From Rhodobiaceae bacterium (lineage in GTDB: Bacteria > Pseudomonadota > Alphaproteobacteria > Parvibaculales > Parvibaculaceae), in the NCBI GenBank assembly GCA_027352645.1, contig DAIEIL010000057.1, positions 1 to 7,553 on the forward strand: a DNA stretch of 7,553 nucleotides, read 5' to 3'. Both the position numbers and the translations under genes were made by a program. Below the pieces are notes generated by a model. The model did not search any database, had not been told where the DNA came from, and worked only from the letters and a program-made list of their open reading frames with translations. Below are positions 1-6,363 of the stretch, one piece after another. Each line of letters opens with the position of its first letter. Positions within the stretch are counted from its first letter, which is position 1.

Positions 1-1
1 T

Positions 2-874
2 TATTACGAGACTCTCGCCGTTCTTCAGGGCGGGGACGCGCAGCTCAATCGCGCAAACCGCATCGCGACGGCGAAGGATGCGCTGCGCGAACGCCTCTCG
101 GACTGGACACCGGAGGACTGGGGCGCCCATCTCGCGCGTCACACCGAAGCCTATTGGCTTTCCTTCGACACCAATGTGCTGGAGCGGCAGGCGCGTCTGA
201 TTTCGGATGCGAAGGAAGCTCTCACCATCGTTGCACGGTCTGAACCGACGCGCGACGTCACCGAGATCACGCTTTACGCGCAGGATCATCCGGGCCTCTT
301 CTCGCGCTTCGCGGGCGCTTGCGCCATTCTCGGCATGAACATCGTCGACGCGAAGATCTTCACCACGCGCGACGGCATGGCGCTCGACACGCTTTGGGTG
401 CAGGACCAGCATGGCGGCGCCATTTCCGAGGAACGCCGCGTGAAGCGCCTCGAGGAAACGATGCGCAAGGTGCTGGCCGGCGAGGTGTTGCCTCCCGACG
501 CCATCGAACAGCGCTTCAAGGGCGAGAACCGCACCGAGGCTTTCAGCGTCGCCCCGCAGGTCTTCGTCGACAATGAGGCGTCGGATGCTTTCACCGTCAT
601 CGAGGTGAACGGCCTCGACCGGCCGGGTCTTCTCCACGCGCTCACCAAGGCGCTGTTCCATCTGGGCCTGACCATCGGTTCCGCCCATGTCGCCACCTAT
701 GGCGAGCGTGCCGTGGACGTTTTCTATGTGAAGGACGTGATTGGTCACAAGGTCACCAACGCCAACAAGAAGAAGGCCGTCGAACGCCATCTCCTCGAAG
801 CGCTGGCCGATCCGATGGCGAAGGCGCGGCCCGCAAAGGCGCGTCGCCGTGAAGAAACGGCGGCGGCGGAATGA
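2..874 (+). CDS. glnD: GlnD, bifunctional PII uridylyltransferase/uridylyl-removing enzyme (3' part, cut by window edge)
   Basis: The frame is open from base 2 to the TGA at 872-874, giving about 290 C-terminal residues of a protein that is usually around 900 or more, so the nucleotidyltransferase and most of the HD domain lie upstream. Two ACT domains are visible. The first runs from about base 256 to 405 and contains ITLYAQDHPGLFSRFAG. The second runs from about 590 to 757 and contains FTVIEVNGLDRPGLLHAL. Both carry the D-x-P-G-L turn typical of the GlnD glutamine-sensing tandem. The segment before them (EAYWLSFDTNVLERQARL) matches the linker after the HD domain. In the known family, GlnD uridylylates PII proteins when glutamine is low and removes UMP when it is high, in the cytosol. 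The tail is rich in Ala, Arg and Lys. An internal GTG at 176 could be taken for a start, but it lies inside the conserved linker and is rejected. murJ starts 19 bases downstream. Confidence 0.93.
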   Translation, partial: YYETLAVLQGGDAQLNRANRIATAKDALRERLSDWTPEDWGAHLARHTEAYWLSFDTNVLERQARLISDAKEALTIVARSEPTRDVTEITLYAQDHPGLFSRFAGACAILGMNIVDAKIFTTRDGMALDTLWVQDQHGGAISEERRVKRLEETMRKVLAGEVLPPDAIEQRFKGENRTEAFSVAPQVFVDNEASDAFTVIEVNGLDRPGLLHALTKALFHLGLTIGSAHVATYGERAVDVFYVKDVIGHKVTNANKKKAVERHLLEALADPMAKARPAKARRREETAAAE

Positions 875-893
875 ATGGCGGATTGCTGATCCG

Positions 894-2435
894 ATGAACC
901 TTTTGCGTTCAGCCGCAACCGTGGGCGGCACGACATTCCTCAGCCGCGTCCTCGGCTTCCTGCGCGACATGATGGTGGCCTCGGCTCTCGGCACGGGGCC
1001 GATCGCCGACGCCTTCTTCGTCGCCTTCCGCTTCCCGAACATGTTCCGCGCCATCTTCGCGGAAGGCGCCTTCAATTCGGCCTTCGTGCCGCTCTTTGCC
1101 AAGAGGCTCGAGGGCGAAGGCGAGGCATCGGCGCGCCGCTTTGCCGAGGACGCGACTTCGGTGCTGCTGACGGGGCTTCTCGTCTTCACGATCTTCGTCG
1201 AGATTTTCATGCCCGGGCTGATGTGGCTCTTTGCGCCGGGCTTCAGCGACGATCCTCAGAAGCATGAATGGGCGGTGCAGTTCACGCGGGTGAACTTCCC
1301 CTATCTGCTTTTCATCTCGCTCACCGCCGTCCAGTCCGCGATCCTGAATTCATTGGGCAAGTTCTTCGCGGGCGCCGCCGCGCCGGTGATGCTCAACATC
1401 ACCATGATCGTCGCGCTCTGGTTCGTGGTGCCGCTCGCCACCAATCCGGGCCTCGCGCTTTCATGGGGCGTCATGGCGGCGGGCATCATCCAGTTCGTGT
1501 GGCTCGCGATCTCCTGCCACCGCGCGAACATGTCGCTGAGCCTCCGCCTGCCAAAACTCACGCCGGAGGTGAAGCATCTCCTGCTGCTCGCCGTGCCGGG
1601 CCTCATCTCGGGCGGCATCGGTCAGCTCAATCTCACCATCGGCACGATCATGGCGTCCTGGCAGGAGGGCGCGGTCTCATGGCTCTATTATGCCGACCGC
1701 ATCTATCAGTTTCCGCTGGGCGTCATCGGCATCGCCATCGGCGTGGTGCTGTTGCCCGATCTCTCGCGGCGCTTGCGTGCGGGCGACGATGACGGCGCGC
1801 ATTGGAGCCAGAACCGCGCCATCGAGTTCTCGATGCTGCTGACGGTGCCTGCCGCCGTGGCGCTGGCGATCATTCCCTATGAGATCATCAGGGTGCTGTT
1901 CGAGCGTGGGCGCTTCCATGAGATCGACACGCATGCGACCTCGCTCGCGCTACTGATCTATGCGGTGGGCCTGCCCGCCTTCGTGCTCAACAAGGTTTTC
2001 TCGCCTGCCTTCTATGCGCGCGAGGATACGAAGACGCCGCTGCAATTCGCCGCCATCTCCATCGCGGTCAACATCGCGTCGAGCATTACGCTCTTCCAGT
2101 TCTTTGGCTATGCGGGCATCGCGGCGGGAACGTCGATCGCGGCCTGGGTGAATACGGGCCAGCTTGGATTGCGTCTCTGGAAGCATGGCCATTTCCTACC
2201 TGACGCCCAGTTGATGAAGCGCCTTCCGCTCACTGTCCTTGCCTCGGTGGGCATGGGCGCGGTTCTCTATGCGGGCGCGCATTTTCTCGCGCCGTGGTTT
2301 GCGTTGCGCTTCATCTGGAGCGTTTCGGTGCTGACGGGTCTCGTTGCGGGCGGGCTCGTCGCCTATGCGATTTTCTGCCAGCTCACCGGTGCGGCGCGCT
2401 ATTCCGACATTACGCGTCTTTTGAAAAGGCGCTGA
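894..2435 (+). CDS. murJ: MurJ (MviN), lipid II flippase
   Basis: This encodes 513 residues, the usual size for MurJ of the MOP superfamily, with about 14 hydrophobic segments. The family moves the lipid-linked peptidoglycan precursor lipid II across the inner membrane. The N-terminus reads MNLLRSAATVGGTTF followed by SRVLGFLRD, and the charged residues of the central cavity are present: Arg18, Arg24, Asp39, Arg52, and Arg269 in YYADRIYQFPLG, equivalent to Arg270 of the E. coli protein. The conserved IFAEGAF block is at about residues 54-60. The ATG at 894 is chosen because it gives exactly the family N-terminus. The open frame continues upstream to an ATG at 741, but those 51 codons only re-read the end of glnD out of frame. 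A modest GGCGGA at 877-882 may serve as ribosome binding site. The 19-base gap after glnD suggests co-transcription. Nothing looks broken. Confidence 0.95.
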   Translation: MNLLRSAATVGGTTFLSRVLGFLRDMMVASALGTGPIADAFFVAFRFPNMFRAIFAEGAFNSAFVPLFAKRLEGEGEASARRFAEDATSVLLTGLLVFTIFVEIFMPGLMWLFAPGFSDDPQKHEWAVQFTRVNFPYLLFISLTAVQSAILNSLGKFFAGAAAPVMLNITMIVALWFVVPLATNPGLALSWGVMAAGIIQFVWLAISCHRANMSLSLRLPKLTPEVKHLLLLAVPGLISGGIGQLNLTIGTIMASWQEGAVSWLYYADRIYQFPLGVIGIAIGVVLLPDLSRRLRAGDDDGAHWSQNRAIEFSMLLTVPAAVALAIIPYEIIRVLFERGRFHEIDTHATSLALLIYAVGLPAFVLNKVFSPAFYAREDTKTPLQFAAISIAVNIASSITLFQFFGYAGIAAGTSIAAWVNTGQLGLRLWKHGHFLPDAQLMKRLPLTVLASVGMGAVLYAGAHFLAPWFALRFIWSVSVLTGLVAGGLVAYAIFCQLTGAARYSDITRLLKRR

Positions 2436-2442
2436 CAAGGAA

Positions 2443-2470
2443 GCGGCGGAAGGGTTCCTCCTTCCGCCGC
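2443..2470. terminator. Hairpin between convergent murJ and katA, probable bidirectional terminator
   Basis: The arms GCGGCGGAAGG (2443-2453) and CCTTCCGCCGC (2460-2470) are perfectly complementary over 11 bp around a 6-base loop. The hairpin begins 7 bases after the murJ stop and, on the other strand, 6 bases after the katA stop, the expected place for a terminator shared by two convergent genes. On the katA side it is followed by TTCCTTGT, weakly T-rich. On the murJ side there is no T tract. It is therefore a more conventional terminator for katA than for murJ. Confidence 0.7.
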
Positions 2471-2476
2471 ACCACG

Positions 2477-3931
2477 TCAGAGCTTCAAGCCGAGCCGCTC
2501 CGCCACGCCCGCGCCATAGGCCCGATCGGCCTTGGAGAAGTGGCCGATCTGACGGCGCTGGATTTCTTCCGGCACCGGCTTCATCGCACCGGCAATCGAA
2601 TCCATCAGCGCTGCCTTCTGCTTGTCGGACATCAGGCGGAAGAGGTCGCCCGCCTGTGTGTAGTCGTCATTGCCGTCGCGGTGATCATAGCGGTCGGCAT
2701 CGCCCGTGATCTTCAGCGGCGGCTCCTTGACGCTCGGATCTTCCTTCGGTCCGCCGAAGGAATTGGGCTCGTAATTCACCGATCCGCCGCCATTGCCGTC
2801 GAAGCGCATCGCGCCGTCGCGGTGGTAGGTATGGACCGGGCAGCGCGGACGGTTCACCGGCAGCGCATCCGCATTGGTGCCGACGCGATGGCGATGGGCG
2901 TCAGCATAGGAGAAGATGCGGAATTGCAGCATCTTGTCCGGGCTGTGGCCGATGCCCGGGACGACATTGGCGGGCGAGAAAGTCGATTGCTCGACTTCAG
3001 CGTGATAATTGTCCGGGTTCCTGTTCAGCGTCAGCACGCCCGCCTCGATTAGCGGGAAATCCTTGTGCGGCCAGACTTTCGTCAGGTCGAAGGGATTGTA
3101 GGACGTCTTCCCGGCCTGCTCTTCCGTCATCACCTGCACCATGACGCGCCACTTCGGGAAGTCGCCGCGCTCGATCGCTTCATAGAGATCGCGCTGATGG
3201 CTTTCGCGATCCTCGCCGATGAGCTTCGTCGATTCCGCGTCGGTCAGGTTCTCGATTCCCTGCATCGACTTGAAGTGGAACTTGACCCAGTAGCGTTCGT
3301 TCTTCGCATTGATGAAGCTGTAGGTGTGCGAGCCGAAGCCATGCATGTGGCGCAGCGTTTTCGGGATGCCGCGATCCGAGAAGAGAATCGTGACCTGGTG
3401 CAGGCTTTCCGGCGAGAGCGACCAGAAATCCCACATCGCGGTCGGGTTGCGCATGTTGGTACGCGGGTCGCGCTTCTGTGTGTGGATGAAATCCGAGAAC
3501 TTGTAGGGGTCGCGCACGAAGAAGACCGGCGTGTTGTTGCCGACGAGATCCCAGTTGCCCTCTTCCGTATAGAACTTCAACGCGAAGCCGCGCACGTCGC
3601 GCTCGGCATCCGCCGCGCCGCGTTCGCCCGCGACGGTGGAGAAGCGCAGGAAGACCGGCGTCTCCTTGCCGTTGTGCTCGAAGAGCTTCGCCTTTGTGTA
3701 TTTCGTGATGTCGTTGTTGACGCGGAAGACGCCGAAGGCCGCCGAGCCCTTGGCATGGACGACGCGCTCGGGGATGCGCTCGCGGTTGAAATGCGCGTGC
3801 TTCTCGAAGAGCTGCCAGTCCTGGACCAGCAGCGGCCCCCGCGGGCCGGCGGTCAGCGCATTCTGGTTGTCGGGAACGGGGATGCCGGCCGCGGTGGTCA
3901 GGCGGGCGGGCTTACCGGTTTGGTCGCTCAT
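2477..3931 (-). CDS. katA: KatA, heme-containing monofunctional catalase (small-subunit type)
   Basis: This encodes 484 residues, the usual length of small-subunit clade catalases, which convert hydrogen peroxide to water and oxygen. The active-site signature RIPERVVHAKG places the catalytic His at residue 59. The distal Asn is Asn132 in NWDLVGNNTPVFF. The proximal heme signature RIFSYADAHRHRVG supplies Arg338 and the heme-ligand Tyr342. The His-Asn and His-Tyr spacings (73 and 283) equal those of bovine catalase. There is no signal peptide, so it is probably cytoplasmic, and no extra C-terminal domain of the large-subunit type. The start is fixed by a strong AGGAGG five bases upstream. The gene faces against murJ and trpS and has its own promoter, operators and terminator, so it is an independent transcription unit. 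The naming as katA rather than another kat symbol is by type only. Confidence 0.96.
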   Translation of the reverse strand: MSDQTGKPARLTTAAGIPVPDNQNALTAGPRGPLLVQDWQLFEKHAHFNRERIPERVVHAKGSAAFGVFRVNNDITKYTKAKLFEHNGKETPVFLRFSTVAGERGAADAERDVRGFALKFYTEEGNWDLVGNNTPVFFVRDPYKFSDFIHTQKRDPRTNMRNPTAMWDFWSLSPESLHQVTILFSDRGIPKTLRHMHGFGSHTYSFINAKNERYWVKFHFKSMQGIENLTDAESTKLIGEDRESHQRDLYEAIERGDFPKWRVMVQVMTEEQAGKTSYNPFDLTKVWPHKDFPLIEAGVLTLNRNPDNYHAEVEQSTFSPANVVPGIGHSPDKMLQFRIFSYADAHRHRVGTNADALPVNRPRCPVHTYHRDGAMRFDGNGGGSVNYEPNSFGGPKEDPSVKEPPLKITGDADRYDHRDGNDDYTQAGDLFRLMSDKQKAALMDSIAGAMKPVPEEIQRRQIGHFSKADRAYGAGVAERLGLKL

Positions 3932-3935
3932 GGCG

Positions 3936-3942
3936 TCCTCCT
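3936..3942 (-). promoter_or_regulatory. Strong ribosome binding site of katA
   Basis: Read on the minus strand, AGGAGGA ends four bases before the katA ATG (AGGAGG with a 5-base spacer). This near-consensus Shine-Dalgarno is the strongest in the window and fixes the katA start. Confidence 0.85.
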
Positions 3943-3966
3943 AAGTTAGAATACTTCTAATTTAGG
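3940..3966. promoter_or_regulatory. 27-bp near-palindromic operator over the katA -10 region (Irr/PerR-like)
   Basis: The core is TTAGAA (3946-3951), spacer TAC, TTCTAA (3955-3960), a perfect 6-3-6 inverted repeat. Symmetry extends outward to CCTAA on the left (3940-3944) and TTAGG on the right (3962-3966), so 11 of 12 positions pair in each arm. The core agrees with the rhizobial Irr iron-control element as I recall it (TTTAGAA-N3-TTCTAAA) at 12 of 14 positions. It also resembles PerR boxes, which Fur-family relatives use. It covers the end of the predicted katA -10, the likely transcription start, and the leader up to the edge of the ribosome binding site, a position expected for repression. 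The regulator assignment is inference. Confidence 0.68.
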
Positions 3967-3987
3967 TTCGGAGGTGGCCAGGGTCAA
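3959..3987 (-). promoter_or_regulatory. Predicted sigma-70-type promoter of katA
   Basis: On the minus strand TTGACC (3982-3987) is separated by exactly 17 bases from TAAATT (3959-3964). The -35 matches consensus at 5 of 6 positions and the -10 at 4 of 6. Transcription would begin near 3952, leaving a leader of about 20 bases that contains the ribosome binding site. The -10 overlaps the 27-bp operator, and a second operator-like site lies just upstream of the -35. Confidence 0.55.
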
Positions 3988-3992
3988 TACAG

Positions 3993-4009
3993 TTTAGAAT
4001 AATTCTCAA
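3993..4009. promoter_or_regulatory. Second Irr/PerR-like site upstream of the katA -35
   Basis: TTTAGAA (3993-3999), spacer TAA, TTCTCAA (4003-4009) is the same 7-3-7 architecture with one mismatch (C for A), so 13 of 14 specified positions agree with the Irr-box consensus as I recall it. Its centre is 48 bp from the centre of the first operator. It lies 6 bases upstream of the katA -35 hexamer. Two sites flanking a promoter suggest cooperative or graded control. It could also influence the divergent trpS side, although the predicted trpS promoter is about 50 bp away. Confidence 0.55.
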
Positions 4010-4057
4010 AAATGAACACCGATTTGCGCGATCCCCTCGGAAAAGCCGCGGCCGCCA

Positions 4058-4087
4058 TTGCCAAGCGGGTGCCCTACGCAGCATAAA
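4058..4087 (+). promoter_or_regulatory. Possible promoter of trpS
   Basis: TTGCCA (4058-4063) is followed after 18 bases by CATAAA (4082-4087). The match is 5 of 6 for the -35 and 4 of 6 for the -10. It would give a leader of about 40 bases before the trpS ATG. trpS needs a promoter here because the gene upstream is divergent, which supports the call, but the motif itself is weak. Confidence 0.38.
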
Positions 4088-4099
4088 CCTCGCCGGAAC

Positions 4100-4115
4100 G
4101 GCCCACTGTCGGGCC
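4100..4115 (+). other. Small perfect hairpin in the trpS leader
   Basis: GGCCC (4100-4104) and GGGCC (4111-4115) pair perfectly around the loop ACTGTC. It lies 20 bases before the trpS start codon, inside the predicted leader. No Trp-rich leader peptide, T-box features or T tract were seen, so a regulatory role is not shown. Five-bp GC stems are not rare at this base composition. Confidence 0.3.
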
Positions 4116-4135
4116 TCGCGTGACGGACGATTTGA

Positions 4136-5155
4136 ATGGAAAAGCCGACCAACCGCGTTTTTTCGGGTGTGCAGCCGACGGGCAACCTGCATCTGGGCAA
4201 TTACCTGGGCGCGATCCGCAATTTCGTCGGGCTCCAGGACACGCATGAATGCGTCTATTGCGTGGTCGACATGCACGCGATCACGGTCTGGCAGGACCCA
4301 AGGGAACTCGCCGCGAACACGCGCGAGGTCGCGGCCGCCTATATCGCCGCCGGCATCGACCCGAAGAAGCACATCATTTTCAACCAGTCGAAGGTTCCGG
4401 CTCATGCGGAGCTTGCCTGGATCCTGAACTGCGTCGCGCGCATCGGCTGGTTGAACCGCATGACCCAGTTCAAGGACAAGGCCGGCAAGGACCGCGAAAA
4501 GGCCTCGGTCGGCCTCTACTCCTATCCGGTGCTGATGGCTGCCGACATTCTCGCCTATCGCGCGACCCATGTGCCGGTCGGCGAGGACCAGAAGCAGCAT
4601 CTGGAGCTGGCCCGCGACGTGGCGCAGAAGTTCAACAACGACTTCGCGGAGACCGGCGGCACTGACTTCTTCCCGCTGCCCGAGCCCCTCATCATGGGCC
4701 CGGCGACGCGCGTCATGAGCTTGCGCGACGGCACCAAGAAGATGTCGAAGTCGGACCCGTCCGACTACTCGCGAATTACGCTCAAGGACGATGCGGACGC
4801 CATCGCGCTGAAGATCCGCAAGGCGCAGACCGATCCCGAGCCCCTGCCCGAAACCGTCGACGGGCTCGAAGGCCGTGCGGGTGCCGATAATCTCGTGGGC
4901 ATCTATGCGGCGTTGTCGGGTCTTTCCAAGGCTGACGTGATCGCGAAGTTCGGCGGCCAGCCCTTCTCGGCCTTCAAGCCTGCGCTGGCCGAGCTTGCGG
5001 TCGAAAAGCTTTCGCCCCTCACCGGCGAAATGAAGCGCATGCTGGATCAGGATCGCAGCTATATTGACGATGTGCTGGCAAGCGGTGCCGAACGCGCCAA
5101 TGCCATCGCTGAGCCGATTTACAAGCGCGTCCGCGAGATCGTCGGCTTCATCTGA
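4136..5155 (+). CDS. trpS: TrpS, tryptophanyl-tRNA synthetase
   Basis: This encodes 339 residues, normal for a bacterial class Ic tryptophanyl-tRNA synthetase, which activates tryptophan with ATP and charges tRNA-Trp in the cytosol as a homodimer. The N-terminus carries RVFSGVQPTGNLHLGNYLGA, whose HLGN (residues 19-22) is the HIGH-type ATP-binding signature. KMSKS is intact at residues 202-206 in KKMSKSDPSDYSRI. YPVLMAADILAY contains Asp137, which corresponds to the Asp that recognises the tryptophan indole nitrogen in the Bacillus enzyme. VPVGEDQKQHLEL is the conserved block that follows. The ATG at 4136 is the only start giving the expected N-terminus, although its ribosome binding site is weak (GGACGA at about 4125-4130). 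It is read divergently from katA and has 83 bases before the next gene. Confidence 0.96.
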   Translation: MEKPTNRVFSGVQPTGNLHLGNYLGAIRNFVGLQDTHECVYCVVDMHAITVWQDPRELAANTREVAAAYIAAGIDPKKHIIFNQSKVPAHAELAWILNCVARIGWLNRMTQFKDKAGKDREKASVGLYSYPVLMAADILAYRATHVPVGEDQKQHLELARDVAQKFNNDFAETGGTDFFPLPEPLIMGPATRVMSLRDGTKKMSKSDPSDYSRITLKDDADAIALKIRKAQTDPEPLPETVDGLEGRAGADNLVGIYAALSGLSKADVIAKFGGQPFSAFKPALAELAVEKLSPLTGEMKRMLDQDRSYIDDVLASGAERANAIAEPIYKRVREIVGFI

Positions 5156-5178
5156 AGGCCAAATGGAGCGCAGCCGTC

Positions 5179-5208
5179 TTGACCGGGTGGTCTTTCTTCC
5201 CATCTAGT
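5179..5208 (+). promoter_or_regulatory. Weak possible promoter for the DUF2333 gene
   Basis: TTGACC (5179-5184) and TCTAGT (5203-5208) lie 18 bases apart in the 83-base gap after trpS. The -35 is good (5 of 6) and the -10 is poor (4 of 6). No terminator was found after trpS, so read-through from trpS is equally possible. Confidence 0.3.
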
Positions 5209-5224
5209 TAAGGCGACAATCGAC

Positions 5225-5229
5225 AGGAG
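5225..5229 (+). promoter_or_regulatory. Ribosome binding site of the DUF2333 gene
   Basis: AGGAG lies 9 bases before the ATG at 5239, with a second GGAG at 5232-5235 that is closer than ideal. This supports the chosen start and therefore the charged cytoplasmic N-terminus ahead of the membrane segment. Confidence 0.6.
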
Positions 5230-5238
5230 CCGGAGAAA

Positions 5239-6321
5239 ATGTCCTTTCGTGAAAATGTTGCGCGGATGCGCGACTGGGGGAGGGACAGGTTCGACGGCGC
5301 GGCGGATTGGCTTCGCCACCGCTGGATGTATCGCAAGGGTGCTTCCCCGGAGGGCGCCGGCAATGGCGGCGCGCTCTTCTCGAAGCTCGACGAGCCGGGC
5401 TGGGGCGGCATCGCCTGGCGTGCGCTGGTCGCGCTCGTTGTCGTCGTCCTGCTCTACTATCCGATCGGCATGCTGATGGTGAACCGGATCGACGACGATC
5501 CGGATTTCAAGCCTGCGGGCGCGAATGCCATCGGCGAAGGCGGCAGCCAGGCCGTCGCCATGATGGCGGCGCTGATCGACCGCGAGGTCAACCAGAACAG
5601 CTGGACGGCCAACGATCCCTTCTTCCAGCCCGGCGCTCTGCTCGACAACATGCCGAACTATCAGACCGGCATCGTCAGCGCGCTTGCCCGCTTTTCCTTC
5701 GAGATGACCGATCAGGTCGGGCGTTCGCGCGGGAGCAGCGAAGCGGACCCCGATTTGCAGAAGGCGGCGGGGCTTCTCCAGTATCCCGGCGATGTCTGGA
5801 TCTGGAATCCGACCGTTTCGCTCGCGATCAAGGCGAGCTCTGAATCGCAGTACCGCTCGGCGCGCCTCGCGCTCATCCGTTACAACAAGCGCCTTGCCAA
5901 GGGCGAGGCGACCTTCGAGCGCCGCGCCGACAATCTCATGGCGACGCTGGATCGTTTCGCCAGCGATCTCGGCTCGCAATCGGCCGTGCTCGACACGGAA
6001 GTGCGCGAGCATTCGAGCTACTTCATCGACACCAATGCCGATGACGTCTTCTACAACACCAAGGGCAAGCTCTACGGCTACTATCTGCTGACCAAGGGCC
6101 TCGGCGAGGATTTCGCGCCGGTCATCAAGGAGAAGGGTTTGCAGAAGAACTGGGCGCAGTTGCTCGACACATTCCGCGAGGCCGCCGCGCTTTCGCCCTG
6201 GGTCATCGTCAATGGCGCGCCCGACGCCCAGTTCGAGCCGAGCCATCTTGCCGCTCAGGGCTTCTACCTCCTGCGTGCCCGCACCCAGTTGCGCGAAATC
6301 ACCAACGTCCTCCTCAAATAG
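5239..6321 (+). CDS. DUF2333 family membrane-anchored protein of unknown function
   Basis: This encodes 360 residues. I recognise the conserved text of the DUF2333 family: NDPFFQPGALLDNMPNYQTG (residues 125-144), then ALARFSFEMTDQVGRSRGSS, then RADNLMATLDRFASDLGSQS. Residues 1-58 are rich in Arg and Trp and soluble. Residues 59-81 form one strong hydrophobic segment around LVALVVVVLLYYPIGML. About 280 soluble residues follow. By the positive-inside rule the N-terminus should be cytoplasmic and the large domain periplasmic; this is inference. No catalytic motif is evident and no function is established for the family that I know of. It sits after trpS and 42 bases before a universal stress protein gene in the same direction, which gives only a loose hint of an envelope or stress role. 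The ribosome binding site supports the start. Confidence 0.85.
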   Translation: MSFRENVARMRDWGRDRFDGAADWLRHRWMYRKGASPEGAGNGGALFSKLDEPGWGGIAWRALVALVVVVLLYYPIGMLMVNRIDDDPDFKPAGANAIGEGGSQAVAMMAALIDREVNQNSWTANDPFFQPGALLDNMPNYQTGIVSALARFSFEMTDQVGRSRGSSEADPDLQKAAGLLQYPGDVWIWNPTVSLAIKASSESQYRSARLALIRYNKRLAKGEATFERRADNLMATLDRFASDLGSQSAVLDTEVREHSSYFIDTNADDVFYNTKGKLYGYYLLTKGLGEDFAPVIKEKGLQKNWAQLLDTFREAAALSPWVIVNGAPDAQFEPSHLAAQGFYLLRARTQLREITNVLLK

Positions 6322-6363
6322 CCCGGCCTTGCCGCCCGTTCGCAGCGGTGGCAGCATGCGCCC

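Noticed and set aside
176..874. GTG at 176 as the start of a separate 232-residue ACT-domain protein
   Set aside because: The same frame is open to base 2 and the upstream residues match the GlnD linker, so this is internal to glnD.
741..893. Upstream extension of the murJ frame to an ATG at 741
   Set aside because: These 51 codons only re-read the end of glnD in another frame and are Arg/Pro-rich. The ATG at 894 gives the exact MurJ family N-terminus.
2294..3949. Plus-strand open frames at 2294-3052 and 3065-3949
   Set aside because: They are antisense to katA, whose active-site residues and spacing are intact. The translations are Arg/Ala/Val-rich shadows, and the second would also cover the katA promoter.
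3962..5203. Minus-strand open frame of 413 codons
   Set aside because: It is antisense to trpS, which has full family motifs. The translation is low-complexity Arg/Ala/Asp-rich, typical of a shadow frame in GC-rich DNA, and matches nothing I recognise.
6329..6354. Imperfect hairpin between the DUF2333 gene and usp (TGCCGCC / GGTGGCA)
   Set aside because: It has a 7-bp stem with one G-U pair and a 10-base loop, no T tract, and lies in a 42-base gap. It is too weak to call a terminator.
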